A program made the position numbers and the translations under genes. 64,000 nt of DNA from Roseibium album (lineage in GTDB: Bacteria; Pseudomonadota; Alphaproteobacteria; Rhizobiales; Stappiaceae), in the NCBI RefSeq assembly GCF_001404515.1, contig NZ_CXWE01000001.1, forward strand, positions 1,116,001-1,180,000. The letters are read 5' to 3'. This document shows, in pieces, positions 35,163 through 43,616 of the stretch (its first letter is position 1; each line of letters begins with the position of its first letter). The notes beneath the pieces were generated by a model. That model worked only from the letters and a program-made list of their open reading frames with translations, was not told the origin of the DNA and made no database searches.

Positions 35163-37562
35163 ATGTCCACTCGTACTCCTCCCGCACATGCTCCCGTCGT
35201 TGTCATCGGCGGGGGAATCATGGGCTGCTCTACCCTCTATCATCTTGCCAAAATGGGTGTTTCTGATGCGGTCCTGCTGGAGCGGAACCAATTGACATCC
35301 GGAACCACCTGGCACTCCGCGGCACAGGTGCGTGCACTTCGGAATTCTCGCAACCTGACGCGCATGATTCAATACTCGGTCGAGCTGTATGGCCAGCTGG
35401 AGCAGGAGACGGGGCAGGCTGCCGGCTGGATCCAGAAAGGCTCACTTTCTATCGCGACCAGTGAGGACAGGATGATCCACATCAGGCGGCAGGAAGCGCT
35501 CGCGAAAGCTTATGGAATTCCTGCGCAGTCCATCAGTCCGGATGAAGCCAGGGAACGTTGGCCGTTGATGAACGCGGACGATGTCCTTGGCGCAGTCTGG
35601 TCGCCGGATGACGGGCGCGTGAGTCCTTCAGACGTTTGCGCCGCTCTCGTGAAAGGCGCCAGATCGCTGGGCGCAAAGATTTTCGAAAAGACCGGGGTGA
35701 CGGCAATCCTGACGGAGAACGGCAAGGTCAAAGGCGTGGAAACAGTCAACGGTACGGTAATGTGTGATGCCATTGCCTTGTGTGCCGGCCTCTGGTCACG
35801 TGAAGCCGGTGCCATGGCGGGAGCTGAAGTGCCTCTGCTTGCCTGTGAACATTTCTATCTTCTGACAAAGCCGGTCGACGGAATAGTCGGTAACACACCG
35901 ACCCTCAGTGATCATGACAATCATCTTTATATCCGCGATGACAGCGGCGGCCTGCTGGTTGGCTGTTTTGAGCCGATGGGCAAACCGATCGCACCCGGTG
36001 TCCTGACGGAGAGTTTCGAATTCGGCCTGCTTCCTGAGGATTGGGATCATTTCGAGCCGATGATGATGAACGCACTTCACCGGTTGCCGGCACTGGAGAC
36101 CGCCGAAGTGAAGATGCTCCTGAATGGCCCGGAGAGTTTCACGCCGGACGGGACATTCATGCTGGGTGAGGCCGCGGAAACTCGAGGCCTTTTCCTGGGA
36201 TGTGGCATGAATTCGGTGGGCGTTGCCGCCGGGGGAGGCGCGGGAATGAACCTCGCCCACACGATCATTCACGGAGCGCCGTCATATGATCTTTCCGAAG
36301 CCGATGCCAAGCGCTTCGCACCGGTCTTCAATTCTGTCGAACATCTGATGGCGCGCGCGCCGGAGGTTCTCGGGACCCATTACGACATTGCCTATCCCGG
36401 CAAGCAGTTCAAGACGGCCCGCAAACTGAGGAGATTGCCGCTCGACAGTGAATACACAGAGGCAAAAGCCCATTTCGGTCAGTTCTTCGGATGGGAACGG
36501 CCGCTGTATTTCGGCAAGGAGCAGGAACCTGAACTGAAATTCGGTCGGCCGGACTGGTTTGAAAATGTCAGGCAGGAGGTGATGGCAGCGCACGAGACTG
36601 CCGCCATTTTCGATGCGTCACCCTTCGGCAAGATTGAGATCGAGGGCCCGGATGCAGAAGCATTCCTGTTGAGGGTCTGTGCAGGATATGTTGGTCGCCG
36701 TGCGGGGTCGGTCATCTATACCGCGATCCTCAACGAACGCGGCACATTCGAAAGCGACATTACCGTTCAGCGCCTTTCGGATGCCCATTATCGTCTCTTT
36801 GTCGGAACCAACGCGATCAGGAAGGACCTGGCCTGGCTCCGGAGACACTCCGCGGACTTCGATGTGTCACTCACCGACACTACCCAAACCTACGCCGTTC
36901 TTGGTCTCATGGGACCGGAGAGTGCCCGTATTGCGGCAGAAGTCGGCGCGCCCGAACTCAACGATATCGGGTATTTCAAACACGCCGAAGCACATATCGC
37001 AGGTCATCATGTGCGGGCTGCAAGGTTGTCCTATGTCGGGGAAGCGGGGTGGGAGATAACCTGCCGGTCTGAAAACGCCAGGTCAATCTACGCGGCGCTG
37101 ACGAATGCCGGTGCCGAACCGGCGGGCTTGTTTGCACAGACATCGATGCGTGTCGAGAAAGGGTTCTGCGCGATGGGACACGAACTTGACAGCGATGTGA
37201 CACCGGTGGAGGCCGGTCTTGATGCAATGACCCGGAAGTCGGGTGGTTTCATCGGCGCTGACGCCATCGCGAAACACAAGGCAGGTGGTGGCGTATCGAA
37301 GGTGGTTTCACTCGCGTTCGAGGACGAGGCTGCGGTTCCGCTCGGACACGAGCCTTTGCTGCTCGATGGGGAGGTTTTGGGGCAAACGACGACATGTGCT
37401 TACGGCTACCGTATCGGACGGCCGATTGCCCTGGCGCACGTGGAGCAGTCGCTAGAGTCCGGATCTGAGGTCGATGTCGACATTGCCGGGTCATTGTTCA
37501 AGGCAACTGTCACCATTGGTCCGCTGTTCGATCCTCAGGGCAGTCGCATGCGGCCGTCTTGA
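35163..37562 (+). CDS. FAD-dependent oxidoreductase/GcvT fusion, dimethylglycine/sarcosine dehydrogenase-like
   Basis: The 799-residue protein starts at ATG 35163 with GGAAG upstream. It has an N-terminal DAO-type FAD domain (VVVIGGGIMGCSTLYHLAKMG, residues about 12-32) with TTWHSAAQVR, where dimethylglycine dehydrogenases attach FAD to the histidine. A linker domain, a GcvT tetrahydrofolate-binding domain (about 430-710) and a GcvT C-terminal barrel follow. Such enzymes oxidatively demethylate N-methylated glycines or betaine-like compounds, passing C1 units to tetrahydrofolate. It is divergent from the RpiR/TAXI-TRAP/usp operon. That arrangement suggests the transporter imports this enzyme's substrate; the exact compound is unknown. 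Confidence 0.9.
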   Translation: MSTRTPPAHAPVVVIGGGIMGCSTLYHLAKMGVSDAVLLERNQLTSGTTWHSAAQVRALRNSRNLTRMIQYSVELYGQLEQETGQAAGWIQKGSLSIATSEDRMIHIRRQEALAKAYGIPAQSISPDEARERWPLMNADDVLGAVWSPDDGRVSPSDVCAALVKGARSLGAKIFEKTGVTAILTENGKVKGVETVNGTVMCDAIALCAGLWSREAGAMAGAEVPLLACEHFYLLTKPVDGIVGNTPTLSDHDNHLYIRDDSGGLLVGCFEPMGKPIAPGVLTESFEFGLLPEDWDHFEPMMMNALHRLPALETAEVKMLLNGPESFTPDGTFMLGEAAETRGLFLGCGMNSVGVAAGGGAGMNLAHTIIHGAPSYDLSEADAKRFAPVFNSVEHLMARAPEVLGTHYDIAYPGKQFKTARKLRRLPLDSEYTEAKAHFGQFFGWERPLYFGKEQEPELKFGRPDWFENVRQEVMAAHETAAIFDASPFGKIEIEGPDAEAFLLRVCAGYVGRRAGSVIYTAILNERGTFESDITVQRLSDAHYRLFVGTNAIRKDLAWLRRHSADFDVSLTDTTQTYAVLGLMGPESARIAAEVGAPELNDIGYFKHAEAHIAGHHVRAARLSYVGEAGWEITCRSENARSIYAALTNAGAEPAGLFAQTSMRVEKGFCAMGHELDSDVTPVEAGLDAMTRKSGGFIGADAIAKHKAGGGVSKVVSLAFEDEAAVPLGHEPLLLDGEVLGQTTTCAYGYRIGRPIALAHVEQSLESGSEVDVDIAGSLFKATVTIGPLFDPQGSRMRPS

Positions 37563-37818
37563 CTTCAAATAAATTCGATCCTTCCTGGACTTGAACTTTC
37601 CTTGTCGCTTCGGTCGTATCCGGGTTTGCGTCTGGATCGGACGCCAAACTCGTTTTGACCCAATCGGCTTTTCAGGGCCGGGTTGCCGGTTTCGTGGTTT
37701 CTCCTGGCCTTTGCACCGGGCTTGCCCTGCGTCTTGCGATCGCCGGTCACGGATCGGGATGGAACCTGCCCGAACCCAACCAGTCAGGTTGATCCGGGCA
37801 GTGGTCGCCTGATCAGCT

Positions 37819-38766
37819 TTATCCGGACTGAAGGATGTAGACGGAGAACCAGGATTGCGCATCGCAATGTTGATCCAGGACCCTCCAGCCGCTCTGGTTC
37901 GCAATCTCTGAAAAAGCCTCTTCGTCGTATTTGTGGGAATTTTCGGTGTGGATCGTTTCGTGCTTCTGGAAAGCGATGGTATCCGCGCCGATCGTGACCG
38001 ACTGTTCGGTCAGGCTTTCCAGGTGCATTTCGATCCGGCTCTCATCCGCGTTCCATATAGCCTTGTGCGCAAAGGCATTGAGTTCGAAATCTGCCCCGCA
38101 TTCCCGGTTTATCCGTTGCAGGAGATTGAGGTTGAAGGCCGCAGTCACTCCGGCAGGGTCGTCATATGCTTCCAGGAGCACCTCTTCTTCCTTCGGACGG
38201 TCAACGCCGACAATCATCGTTGCGCCAGGCATGGCCTCGCGGAGAGACCGCAAAAGAGCCGTGGCTTCGGCGCGTTCGAAATTGCCGATTGTCGAGCCGG
38301 GAAAAAAGACCAGCACGGGCAGTTCGGGCAGCAAAGGCAGTTTGCCGAGAGGCTGCGTGAAATCGGCCGCGACCGGGATCACGGCCAGTGACGGGTAGGC
38401 CCGCCGAACGCGTTCGGCAGCGTCTTTCAGATGGTTGGCGGAAATATCGACCGGCATATAGACCGAAAGGTCGGGAAAGGCGCCGAGAAGCAGGTTCGTC
38501 TTCCGGCTGGAGCCGCTGCCGAGTTCGACCATTGCGCCACGGGCTCCCGGCAGCCGCGAATATTGGCGGATTTCAGTCTCCAGGATGCCAAGTTCGGTTC
38601 GGGTTGGATAATAGGCGTCCAGTTCGGTTATGGCTTCGAACAGATGCGAGCCGACATCATCATAAAGCCATTTGCTGCTGACGGATTTGCGCGCCGCTTT
38701 CAGGCCGGCAAGGACGTCGGACCTGAAGGTTTTGTCGGCTCGTACAGGGGGAACATGTTTGGTCAT
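37819..38766 (-). CDS. egtD: L-histidine N-alpha-methyltransferase
   Basis: The 315-residue EgtD has SAM-binding motif VELGSGSSRKT (about residues 80-90) and other family signatures: YMPVDIS, FFPGSTIGNF, FNLNLLQRIN and the C-terminal ENSHKYDEEAF. It trimethylates histidine to hercynine, the first step of ergothioneine synthesis. The chosen ATG 38766 overlaps the egtB stop as ATGA, giving a translationally coupled egtB-egtD pair. The longer in-frame extension lies within egtB and is not used. Confidence 0.95.
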   Translation of the reverse strand: MTKHVPPVRADKTFRSDVLAGLKAARKSVSSKWLYDDVGSHLFEAITELDAYYPTRTELGILETEIRQYSRLPGARGAMVELGSGSSRKTNLLLGAFPDLSVYMPVDISANHLKDAAERVRRAYPSLAVIPVAADFTQPLGKLPLLPELPVLVFFPGSTIGNFERAEATALLRSLREAMPGATMIVGVDRPKEEEVLLEAYDDPAGVTAAFNLNLLQRINRECGADFELNAFAHKAIWNADESRIEMHLESLTEQSVTIGADTIAFQKHETIHTENSHKYDEEAFSEIANQSGWRVLDQHCDAQSWFSVYILQSG

Positions 38767-40028
38767 TGATCTGCCGCCAGTCTGAGCCCCAGCATTTGCC
38801 AGCGCTGCTGTGGATAGAAAAAGGTTCGATAAGAAGAACGCATCTGAAGCTTCGGGGTTGCACAGGACCCGCCCCGCAGCACCATCTGGTTCACCATGAA
38901 TTTGCCGTTGTATTCCCCGATGGCGCCATCGGGAGGCGAGAAGCCCGGATAAGGAGAAAAGGCGCTGCTGGTCCACTGCCAGACATCTCCCCAGAGGCTT
39001 GCGTGGCGCCCCTGCGGTATGTGTGTGCCGTTTTCCAGAAAGTTTCCTTCGATTTCAGTCGCTTCGGCCGCCGCTTCCCATTCCGCTTCTGTCGGCAGCC
39101 GACGACCGCTCCAGCGGGCGAAGGCATCGGCCTCGTAAAAGCTGACATGGACCACGGGAGCAGACAGATCGACGGGACGCGGACCTTGCAGCGTGTAGGT
39201 CCACCATTGGCCGTCCTGTTGCCACCAGTAGAGGGGAGAATCCCAGCCGTTCTTTTCGCGAACCGCCCAGCCTTCCATCAACCAGAGCGTCTGGGTTTCA
39301 TATCCGCCGTCATTCATGAAGGCGATCCAGTCGCCGTTGGTTACCAGGCGGTCGGCAAGCTTGTACGGTTCCAGCCAGACCTTGTGCCGCGGTCCTTCGC
39401 AGTCATAGGCAAAGCCGTCGCCATCATGGCCGATTTCAACGAGCCCGCCCGCATGCAATGTCCAGTCTTGCTCTCGTATGGCGGTAACGGCGCCGGGTTG
39501 TGAGGGAATGTAGGCCGGTAGCAGCGGATTGAAGGAAAGGGCGTGCAGGAGGTCGGTAATCAACAGTTCCTGGTGCTGCATTTCATGGTGACACCCCAGT
39601 GTAACCAGTGCGTCCAGCCTGTCAGGGTCAAGAGTGAATCCGCCGCGCGAAAGACCGTCCCGCAATGCATCTTCGACATGCGCCCGATAGGAAAGGACTT
39701 CCGTGACCGTCGGGCGGGACAACAGGCCACGCCGTGAGCGCGTGTGTCTGGGGCCGGCCTGAACATAGTAGGAGTTGAAGAGAACTGCGAAACGGTTGTC
39801 CTTTGGCTGGTAACCGGGCAGGAATGGTTTCAGGATGAATTCCTCGAAGAACCAGGTCGTATGCGCCAGGTGCCACTTGGGCGGACTGGCGTCTTCCATG
39901 GATTGAAGACCCAGGTCTTCGTCATTGAGTGGGGCGGTTAGCTTTTCCGTTTGCGTTCGTGTTGCGTAAAATAGATCCAGGAGTTCCGAAGCGGAAGACG
40001 GTTCGCTCCGCTCATCCAGGTAGGTCAT
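38763..40028 (-). CDS. egtB: Ergothioneine-forming sulfoxide synthase (EgtB type)
   Basis: The 421-residue protein has an N-terminal DinB-like domain with iron-binding histidines (KWHLAHTTWFFEEF, and HHEMQHQELL with His148/His152). A C-terminal formylglycine-generating-enzyme-like domain follows (RLPTEAEWEAAAEA; GDVWQWTSSAF; VLRGGSCATPK). EgtB joins hercynine to a thiol donor, gamma-glutamylcysteine or cysteine, in an iron- and oxygen-dependent C-S bond formation. Which donor is used cannot be read directly. Strong GGAGGG precedes the ATG. It is the first gene of the egtBD operon. Confidence 0.95.
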   Translation of the reverse strand: MTYLDERSEPSSASELLDLFYATRTQTEKLTAPLNDEDLGLQSMEDASPPKWHLAHTTWFFEEFILKPFLPGYQPKDNRFAVLFNSYYVQAGPRHTRSRRGLLSRPTVTEVLSYRAHVEDALRDGLSRGGFTLDPDRLDALVTLGCHHEMQHQELLITDLLHALSFNPLLPAYIPSQPGAVTAIREQDWTLHAGGLVEIGHDGDGFAYDCEGPRHKVWLEPYKLADRLVTNGDWIAFMNDGGYETQTLWLMEGWAVREKNGWDSPLYWWQQDGQWWTYTLQGPRPVDLSAPVVHVSFYEADAFARWSGRRLPTEAEWEAAAEATEIEGNFLENGTHIPQGRHASLWGDVWQWTSSAFSPYPGFSPPDGAIGEYNGKFMVNQMVLRGGSCATPKLQMRSSYRTFFYPQQRWQMLGLRLAADQ

Positions 40029-40564
40029 ATGTTTCCCTCCACGCAGGCAACGGCTTTGACGCCTCGAGCCGGCCCTGTGACTGCCACCAAGCGGCCTCTA
40101 CGTAAGTGACGGATCGTGAATTCCAACGTTGGGATTTGCACCATGCCGGTGCAAAAACGCGCCATGCAGCTGTGAAAGAATGGTTTGGTGACAAAAGTCA
40201 CCATGTGCTTGAAAAAAGCATAACGTCCGGTTTCATGGTAGTTAATCCGCAATTCATTGATTTTCAGTCAGAAGTTCGCGCCTTCAGAACGAGTCATCCG
40301 GCTTTTGATGGTGCTGAAAGTAAGAAATTGTTCCTGACAACTGCCTGTCAGGATTGTTGGGAAGTTGACTTCACAAACGTGTGAGGGGTTGTGCGCACCA
40401 ACCATGAGATGTGCGGGCAGGGTGTCTCTAAATTGTGTTGCAAACAGGTCTTTGCCGGTCTCGTTTCGCACTTGATTGACATTTTGGGACAATTGTCCTA
40501 ACTAAAAATAGGTCAATTGTCCTAGAGTGACATCAAACATGAAAAATGTGCCGGGAAAATCAAA
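40029..40564. other. Divergent intergenic region, egtB to TetR gene
   Basis: This 536-base gap holds the egtBD promoter and, at its right end, the TetR promoter/operator (40476-40524). A 7-bp hairpin CCTGACA/TGTCAGG lies at 40333-40352. No gene is seen in the remainder. Confidence 0.5.
40476..40524 (+). promoter_or_regulatory. TetR promoter with two operator-like palindromes
   Basis: TTGACA (40476-40481), a 17-base spacer and TAACTA (40499-40504) make a plausible sigma-70 promoter. The perfect 12-bp palindrome GGACAATTGTCC (40487-40498) fills the spacer. A second, imperfect copy, TAGGTCAATTGTCCTA (40509-40524), lies 24 bases downstream. Binding there would block RNA polymerase. Confidence 0.7.
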
Positions 40565-41167
40565 ATGAAATCCAGCTCCACCAGGCAGCAGATCATTGAT
40601 GCGGCGGATGAGCTGTTCTACGCGCAGGGATTTGGCGAAACCTCGTTCGCCGATATCGCGAAATCGGTCAGCATTTCGCGCGGAAACTTCTATTACCACT
40701 TCAAAACCAAGGATGAGATCCTCGACGCGGTCATCGAAAAGCGTTTGTCCGACCGGGAAGACATGCTGCGAAACTGGGACAAGATGTCCGGGAACCCGGC
40801 AGAGCGAATTGCCTGTTTCGTGCGGATACTCATCGTCAATCAGACGAAAATATTTGCCTATGGCTGCCCTGTCGGGACGCTGACGATGGAACTTGCCAAG
40901 CTTGAGCACGCCTCCAGCGGCAACGCCAACCGCATCATGGGATTGTTCCGCGACTGGCTGACCCGCCAGTTTTCGGAACTTGACAGCGACGCTGACGCTG
41001 AGGCTCAGGCGCTTCATGTCCTCAGCTGGAGCCAGGGGGTTGCAACACTGGCGCAGGCCTTCAGGGATGAAGACTTCGTTCGGCGGGAAGTGGATCAGAT
41101 CCTCGACTGGGTCGGACGGGTGTCGCCGAGTTCCAGTCTTCGGCAACCCGGTCTGGCCGGCATCTGA
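40565..41167 (+). CDS. TetR/AcrR-family regulator
   Basis: The 200-residue repressor has an N-terminal helix-turn-helix (STRQQIIDAADELFYAQGFGETSFADIAKSVSISRGNFYYHFKTKDEILDAVIEKRL, residues 4-60) and an all-helical ligand domain with ILSWSQG-like segment HVLSWSQGVATLAQAF. The operator palindromes in its own promoter point to autorepression. It is followed 33 bases later by a YciI-family gene, a likely target. The inducing ligand is unknown. Confidence 0.92.
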   Translation: MKSSSTRQQIIDAADELFYAQGFGETSFADIAKSVSISRGNFYYHFKTKDEILDAVIEKRLSDREDMLRNWDKMSGNPAERIACFVRILIVNQTKIFAYGCPVGTLTMELAKLEHASSGNANRIMGLFRDWLTRQFSELDSDADAEAQALHVLSWSQGVATLAQAFRDEDFVRREVDQILDWVGRVSPSSSLRQPGLAGI

Positions 41168-41200
41168 AAGAGCTTCAATTCTGTTTCAAGGGAGAATGAA

Positions 41201-41488
41201 ATGTTTATCGTGACGCTGAAGTTTTCTGACAACAAGGCACGTGCCGGTGACCTGATGGACGGGCACAAGGCATGGATCAAAGACGGCTTCGATCAGGGCC
41301 TGTTTCTGATGGTTGGCAGCCTGCAGCCGAACATGGGTGGCGGCATCATCGCTCACAACACGACCCGAGAGGAAATCGAAGTCTTCGTCGGAGAAGATCC
41401 ATTCGTTTCCGAAGGCGTGGTGAGTGCCGAAATTCTGGAAATCACGCCCGCGCGGCTGGACGAGCGGTTGGAGTTTCTGGCGGCGTAA
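41201..41488 (+). CDS. YciI-family protein
   Basis: The 95-residue protein has the dimeric ferredoxin-like YciI fold: MFIVTLKFSDNKARAGDLMDGHKAWIKDGFDQGLFLMVGSLQP, with the conserved His-Asp pair region (MDGHKAW) and a C-terminal VFVGEDPFVSEGVVSAEILEI. Members are small cytoplasmic enzymes or binding proteins of poorly known function. It is cotranscribed with the TetR gene and followed by a terminator, so the pair forms a small self-regulated unit. Confidence 0.9.
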   Translation: MFIVTLKFSDNKARAGDLMDGHKAWIKDGFDQGLFLMVGSLQPNMGGGIIAHNTTREEIEVFVGEDPFVSEGVVSAEILEITPARLDERLEFLAA

Positions 41489-41533
41489 GGTCTTGAGCGA
41501 CTGAAGCTGGATATCGGCCTTGATCAAAAAAGT

Positions 41534-41556
41534 AAAGCGCCCGCAGGGGCGCTTTT
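41534..41556. terminator. Bidirectional terminator between YciI and metG
   Basis: The stem GCGCCC (41537-41542) and GGGCGC (41547-41552) has a GCAG loop and is extended by AAA/TTT. It ends in T4 on the plus strand. It lies between the converging YciI and metG genes. Confidence 0.75.
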
Positions 41557-41576
41557 ACATGTTGTCGGGTGGGGCC

Positions 41577-43097
41577 TTACTGAACCCGCGGAAAAAGCGG
41601 CTCGATTTCGTCCAGTTCACTGCCGCCCGGTAGCCTGTCCAGCTCCGGTTTCCATGGACGGGCAATGTCGGTGACGTTCAGCGTGGCAAGGGCCTTGCCG
41701 GCCGACACCGGGATCACCTGCTGCAACGCTTCCATCACGATACGCAGGCAATCGAGACCGACATAGACGACATCTCGCGCGCGGTCCCTGGTCTCTTCGG
41801 ACTTGAAGAGCGTCCAGGGAGCCTGCTTGTCGAAATAGTTGTTCATCTCGGCCGCCGCATTGATGATGGACTGCATCCGCGCCGGAATGTCGGCGAGATC
41901 TATCCATTCACCCATGCCTGCGGTCGCATCAAGCACCGTTTGACGCAAAGCCTCGTCTTCTGCCGTGAGAGGACCCTTGACCGGAAGTTTTCCGTCGAAG
42001 TTCTTTCTGGCGAACTTGGCACCGCGAGAAAGCAGGTTGCCAAGCTTGTTGTTGAGCTCGCTCTCGTAAGTCTGCGCAATCAGCTCGACCGAAATCTGGC
42101 TGTCACTGTCCGCACGCATGTGGCGGGCGAGATACCAGCGCAACGCGTCAACGCCGAGCTTGTCCATGACCTCTATCGGATCGACTGTGTTGCCGATGGA
42201 TTTGGACATCTTGACCCCGCCGGCGCCGACCCAGTGGCTGTGCACCGAGAGCTTTTTCGGCAGCGGCAGATCAGCGGCCATCAGCATCAGGGGCCAGTAG
42301 ACACCGTGCGGCTTGAGGATATCCTTGCCGATCATGTGCTCGCACTCCGCCCACCAGTCCTGGTAGCCATCTTCCGGCCAGCCGATATTGGTCAGGTAGT
42401 TGGCCAGGGCGTCAAACCAGACATAGGTGACGAAGTCCGTGTCGAAGGGCAATTCCACGCCGAGGGTCACACGGGATTTCGGCCGGGAGATGCACAGATC
42501 CTCCAGCGGTTCGGCCAGCATTTTCTTCAGCTCGTTCCTGAACGACTCGGGTTGGACGAAATCCGGATTGTCGTCGATGTGTTTCAGGAGCTGTACACGG
42601 AACGGTTCCATTTTCAAAAAGTAATTGGTTTCGTCCGTCTGCTCGACCTGCATGGTCGGATGCAGCGGACACTGTCCGTCCTCTGTGAGGTCGCTCTCCT
42701 TCTTGAACTCCTCGCAGCCCTTGCAGTAGGTGCCCGTATACTGCTTCTTGACGATCAGTCCCTTGTCGAAGATGCGCTGCTCCATCTCCGCGACGGCTTT
42801 CTTGTGGCCTTCGCGGCTTGTGCGGACGAAATAGTCGAATTCGACACCGAGTTTTTCGAAAACGTCGCGAAACTCCGCGCAGCGCATGTCGAGATATTCC
42901 TCGACCGGCATACCCAGTTCCTGCGCGGCTTCCTGGTTCTTCTGGCCGTGCTCGTCCACGCCCGTCGACAGCATCAGTTCATAACCCAGTGCCTGGCGGT
43001 TGCGCTTCAGGATATCGGCCATGATGGACGTGAAAGCATGACCGATATGTGGAGAACCGTTGACGTAATAGATCGGGGTTGTGATGTAGCTTTTCAT
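41577..43097 (-). CDS. metG: Methionyl-tRNA synthetase
   Basis: The 506-residue class I synthetase has a HIGH motif in YVNGSPHIGHAF (residues about 11-22), a KMSKS loop in GVKMSKSIGN, and a connective domain with zinc-ligand candidates CKGCEEF and CPLHP. It lacks a C-terminal EMAP/Trbp111 extension. It attaches methionine to initiator and elongator tRNA. The N-terminus (MKSYITTPIYYVNG) differs from what I recall of the usual alphaproteobacterial housekeeping MetG (ITTPIYYPNG). It could therefore be a second copy, which only a genome search would settle. The gene ends at a shared terminator. Confidence 0.93.
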   Translation of the reverse strand: MKSYITTPIYYVNGSPHIGHAFTSIMADILKRNRQALGYELMLSTGVDEHGQKNQEAAQELGMPVEEYLDMRCAEFRDVFEKLGVEFDYFVRTSREGHKKAVAEMEQRIFDKGLIVKKQYTGTYCKGCEEFKKESDLTEDGQCPLHPTMQVEQTDETNYFLKMEPFRVQLLKHIDDNPDFVQPESFRNELKKMLAEPLEDLCISRPKSRVTLGVELPFDTDFVTYVWFDALANYLTNIGWPEDGYQDWWAECEHMIGKDILKPHGVYWPLMLMAADLPLPKKLSVHSHWVGAGGVKMSKSIGNTVDPIEVMDKLGVDALRWYLARHMRADSDSQISVELIAQTYESELNNKLGNLLSRGAKFARKNFDGKLPVKGPLTAEDEALRQTVLDATAGMGEWIDLADIPARMQSIINAAAEMNNYFDKQAPWTLFKSEETRDRARDVVYVGLDCLRIVMEALQQVIPVSAGKALATLNVTDIARPWKPELDRLPGGSELDEIEPLFPRVQ

Positions 43098-43410
43098 CCA
43101 AACGCTTTCGAATTTTCTGTATCACGAGCAAAACGCATAAACATATGCGGCATGATAGCTGATGCGCTCCCGGGAAGGGGACCGCAGCTATATTTCACAC
43201 TCAAGGGATCAAGGAAAGCCCCGCTTCGGGTTTCTGACCTCAATGTGGGGTTTCCGGCGCGATTGGCAATGTTCAGACCAGACACGCAGGTCTTGAGTGA
43301 GGGAGTGGCAAAGTGCTCCCTCGTCATCCCTTTACCCGTTTTCGCGGGCATTTGCTCCGTTTGGGAACCAACAACCGCAGACCTCCGGCTGAAATCCGAA
43401 ACGCTGTGGT

Positions 43411-43452
43411 GTACTGGGTCCCGGATCTCCGCTCCGCTGTGTCCGGGATGAC
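43411..43452. repeat. REP-like palindromic element
   Basis: The arms TCCCGGA (43419-43425) and TCCGGGA (43442-43448) flank a CCGCTCCGC-containing loop, followed by TGACA. The pattern (TGGGTCCCGGATCT...GTCCGGGATGACA) is typical of short repeats scattered between alphaproteobacterial genes. Confidence 0.5.
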
Positions 43453-43497
43453 AATCGCCTGGGAAAAGCAAGAAGCGCAAATGTCCTCACATCCCTT

Positions 43498-43527
43498 GTC
43501 ATCCCTGCGAAAGCAGGGATCCAATAA
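43498..43527. repeat. REP-like hairpin element
   Basis: The stem ATCCCTGC (43501-43508) and GCAGGGAT (43513-43520) has a GAAA tetraloop and is preceded by TTGTC and followed by CCAATAA. This matches the general form of dispersed intergenic 'GTCATCCC...GGGATCC' repeats. Confidence 0.5.
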
Positions 43528-43616
43528 CCGCCTTGCTTGAAAGCTGATTCAAGGGGCTATGTCACTCCCAATCCCAAATCTTCGCTCTGCTGCGGTTAGG
43601 GCGATGAGGAAATAGC

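Larger units (their letters stand above)
43098..43616. other. Intergenic region with REP-like repeats
   Basis: This 519-base gap between metG and the YeiH gene has no convincing ORF. It contains two hairpin-forming elements (43411-43452 and 43498-43527) that look like dispersed intergenic repeats. Confidence 0.5.

Noticed and set aside
40333..40352. CCTGACA/TGTCAGG hairpin between egtB and the TetR gene
   Set aside because: Only seven base pairs, far from either start and without a T tail; no role can be supported.
41940..43451. A 503-codon plus-strand open frame opposite metG
   Set aside because: It is entirely antisense to metG with all its catalytic motifs; the frame lacks recognisable domains and normal amino acid composition.
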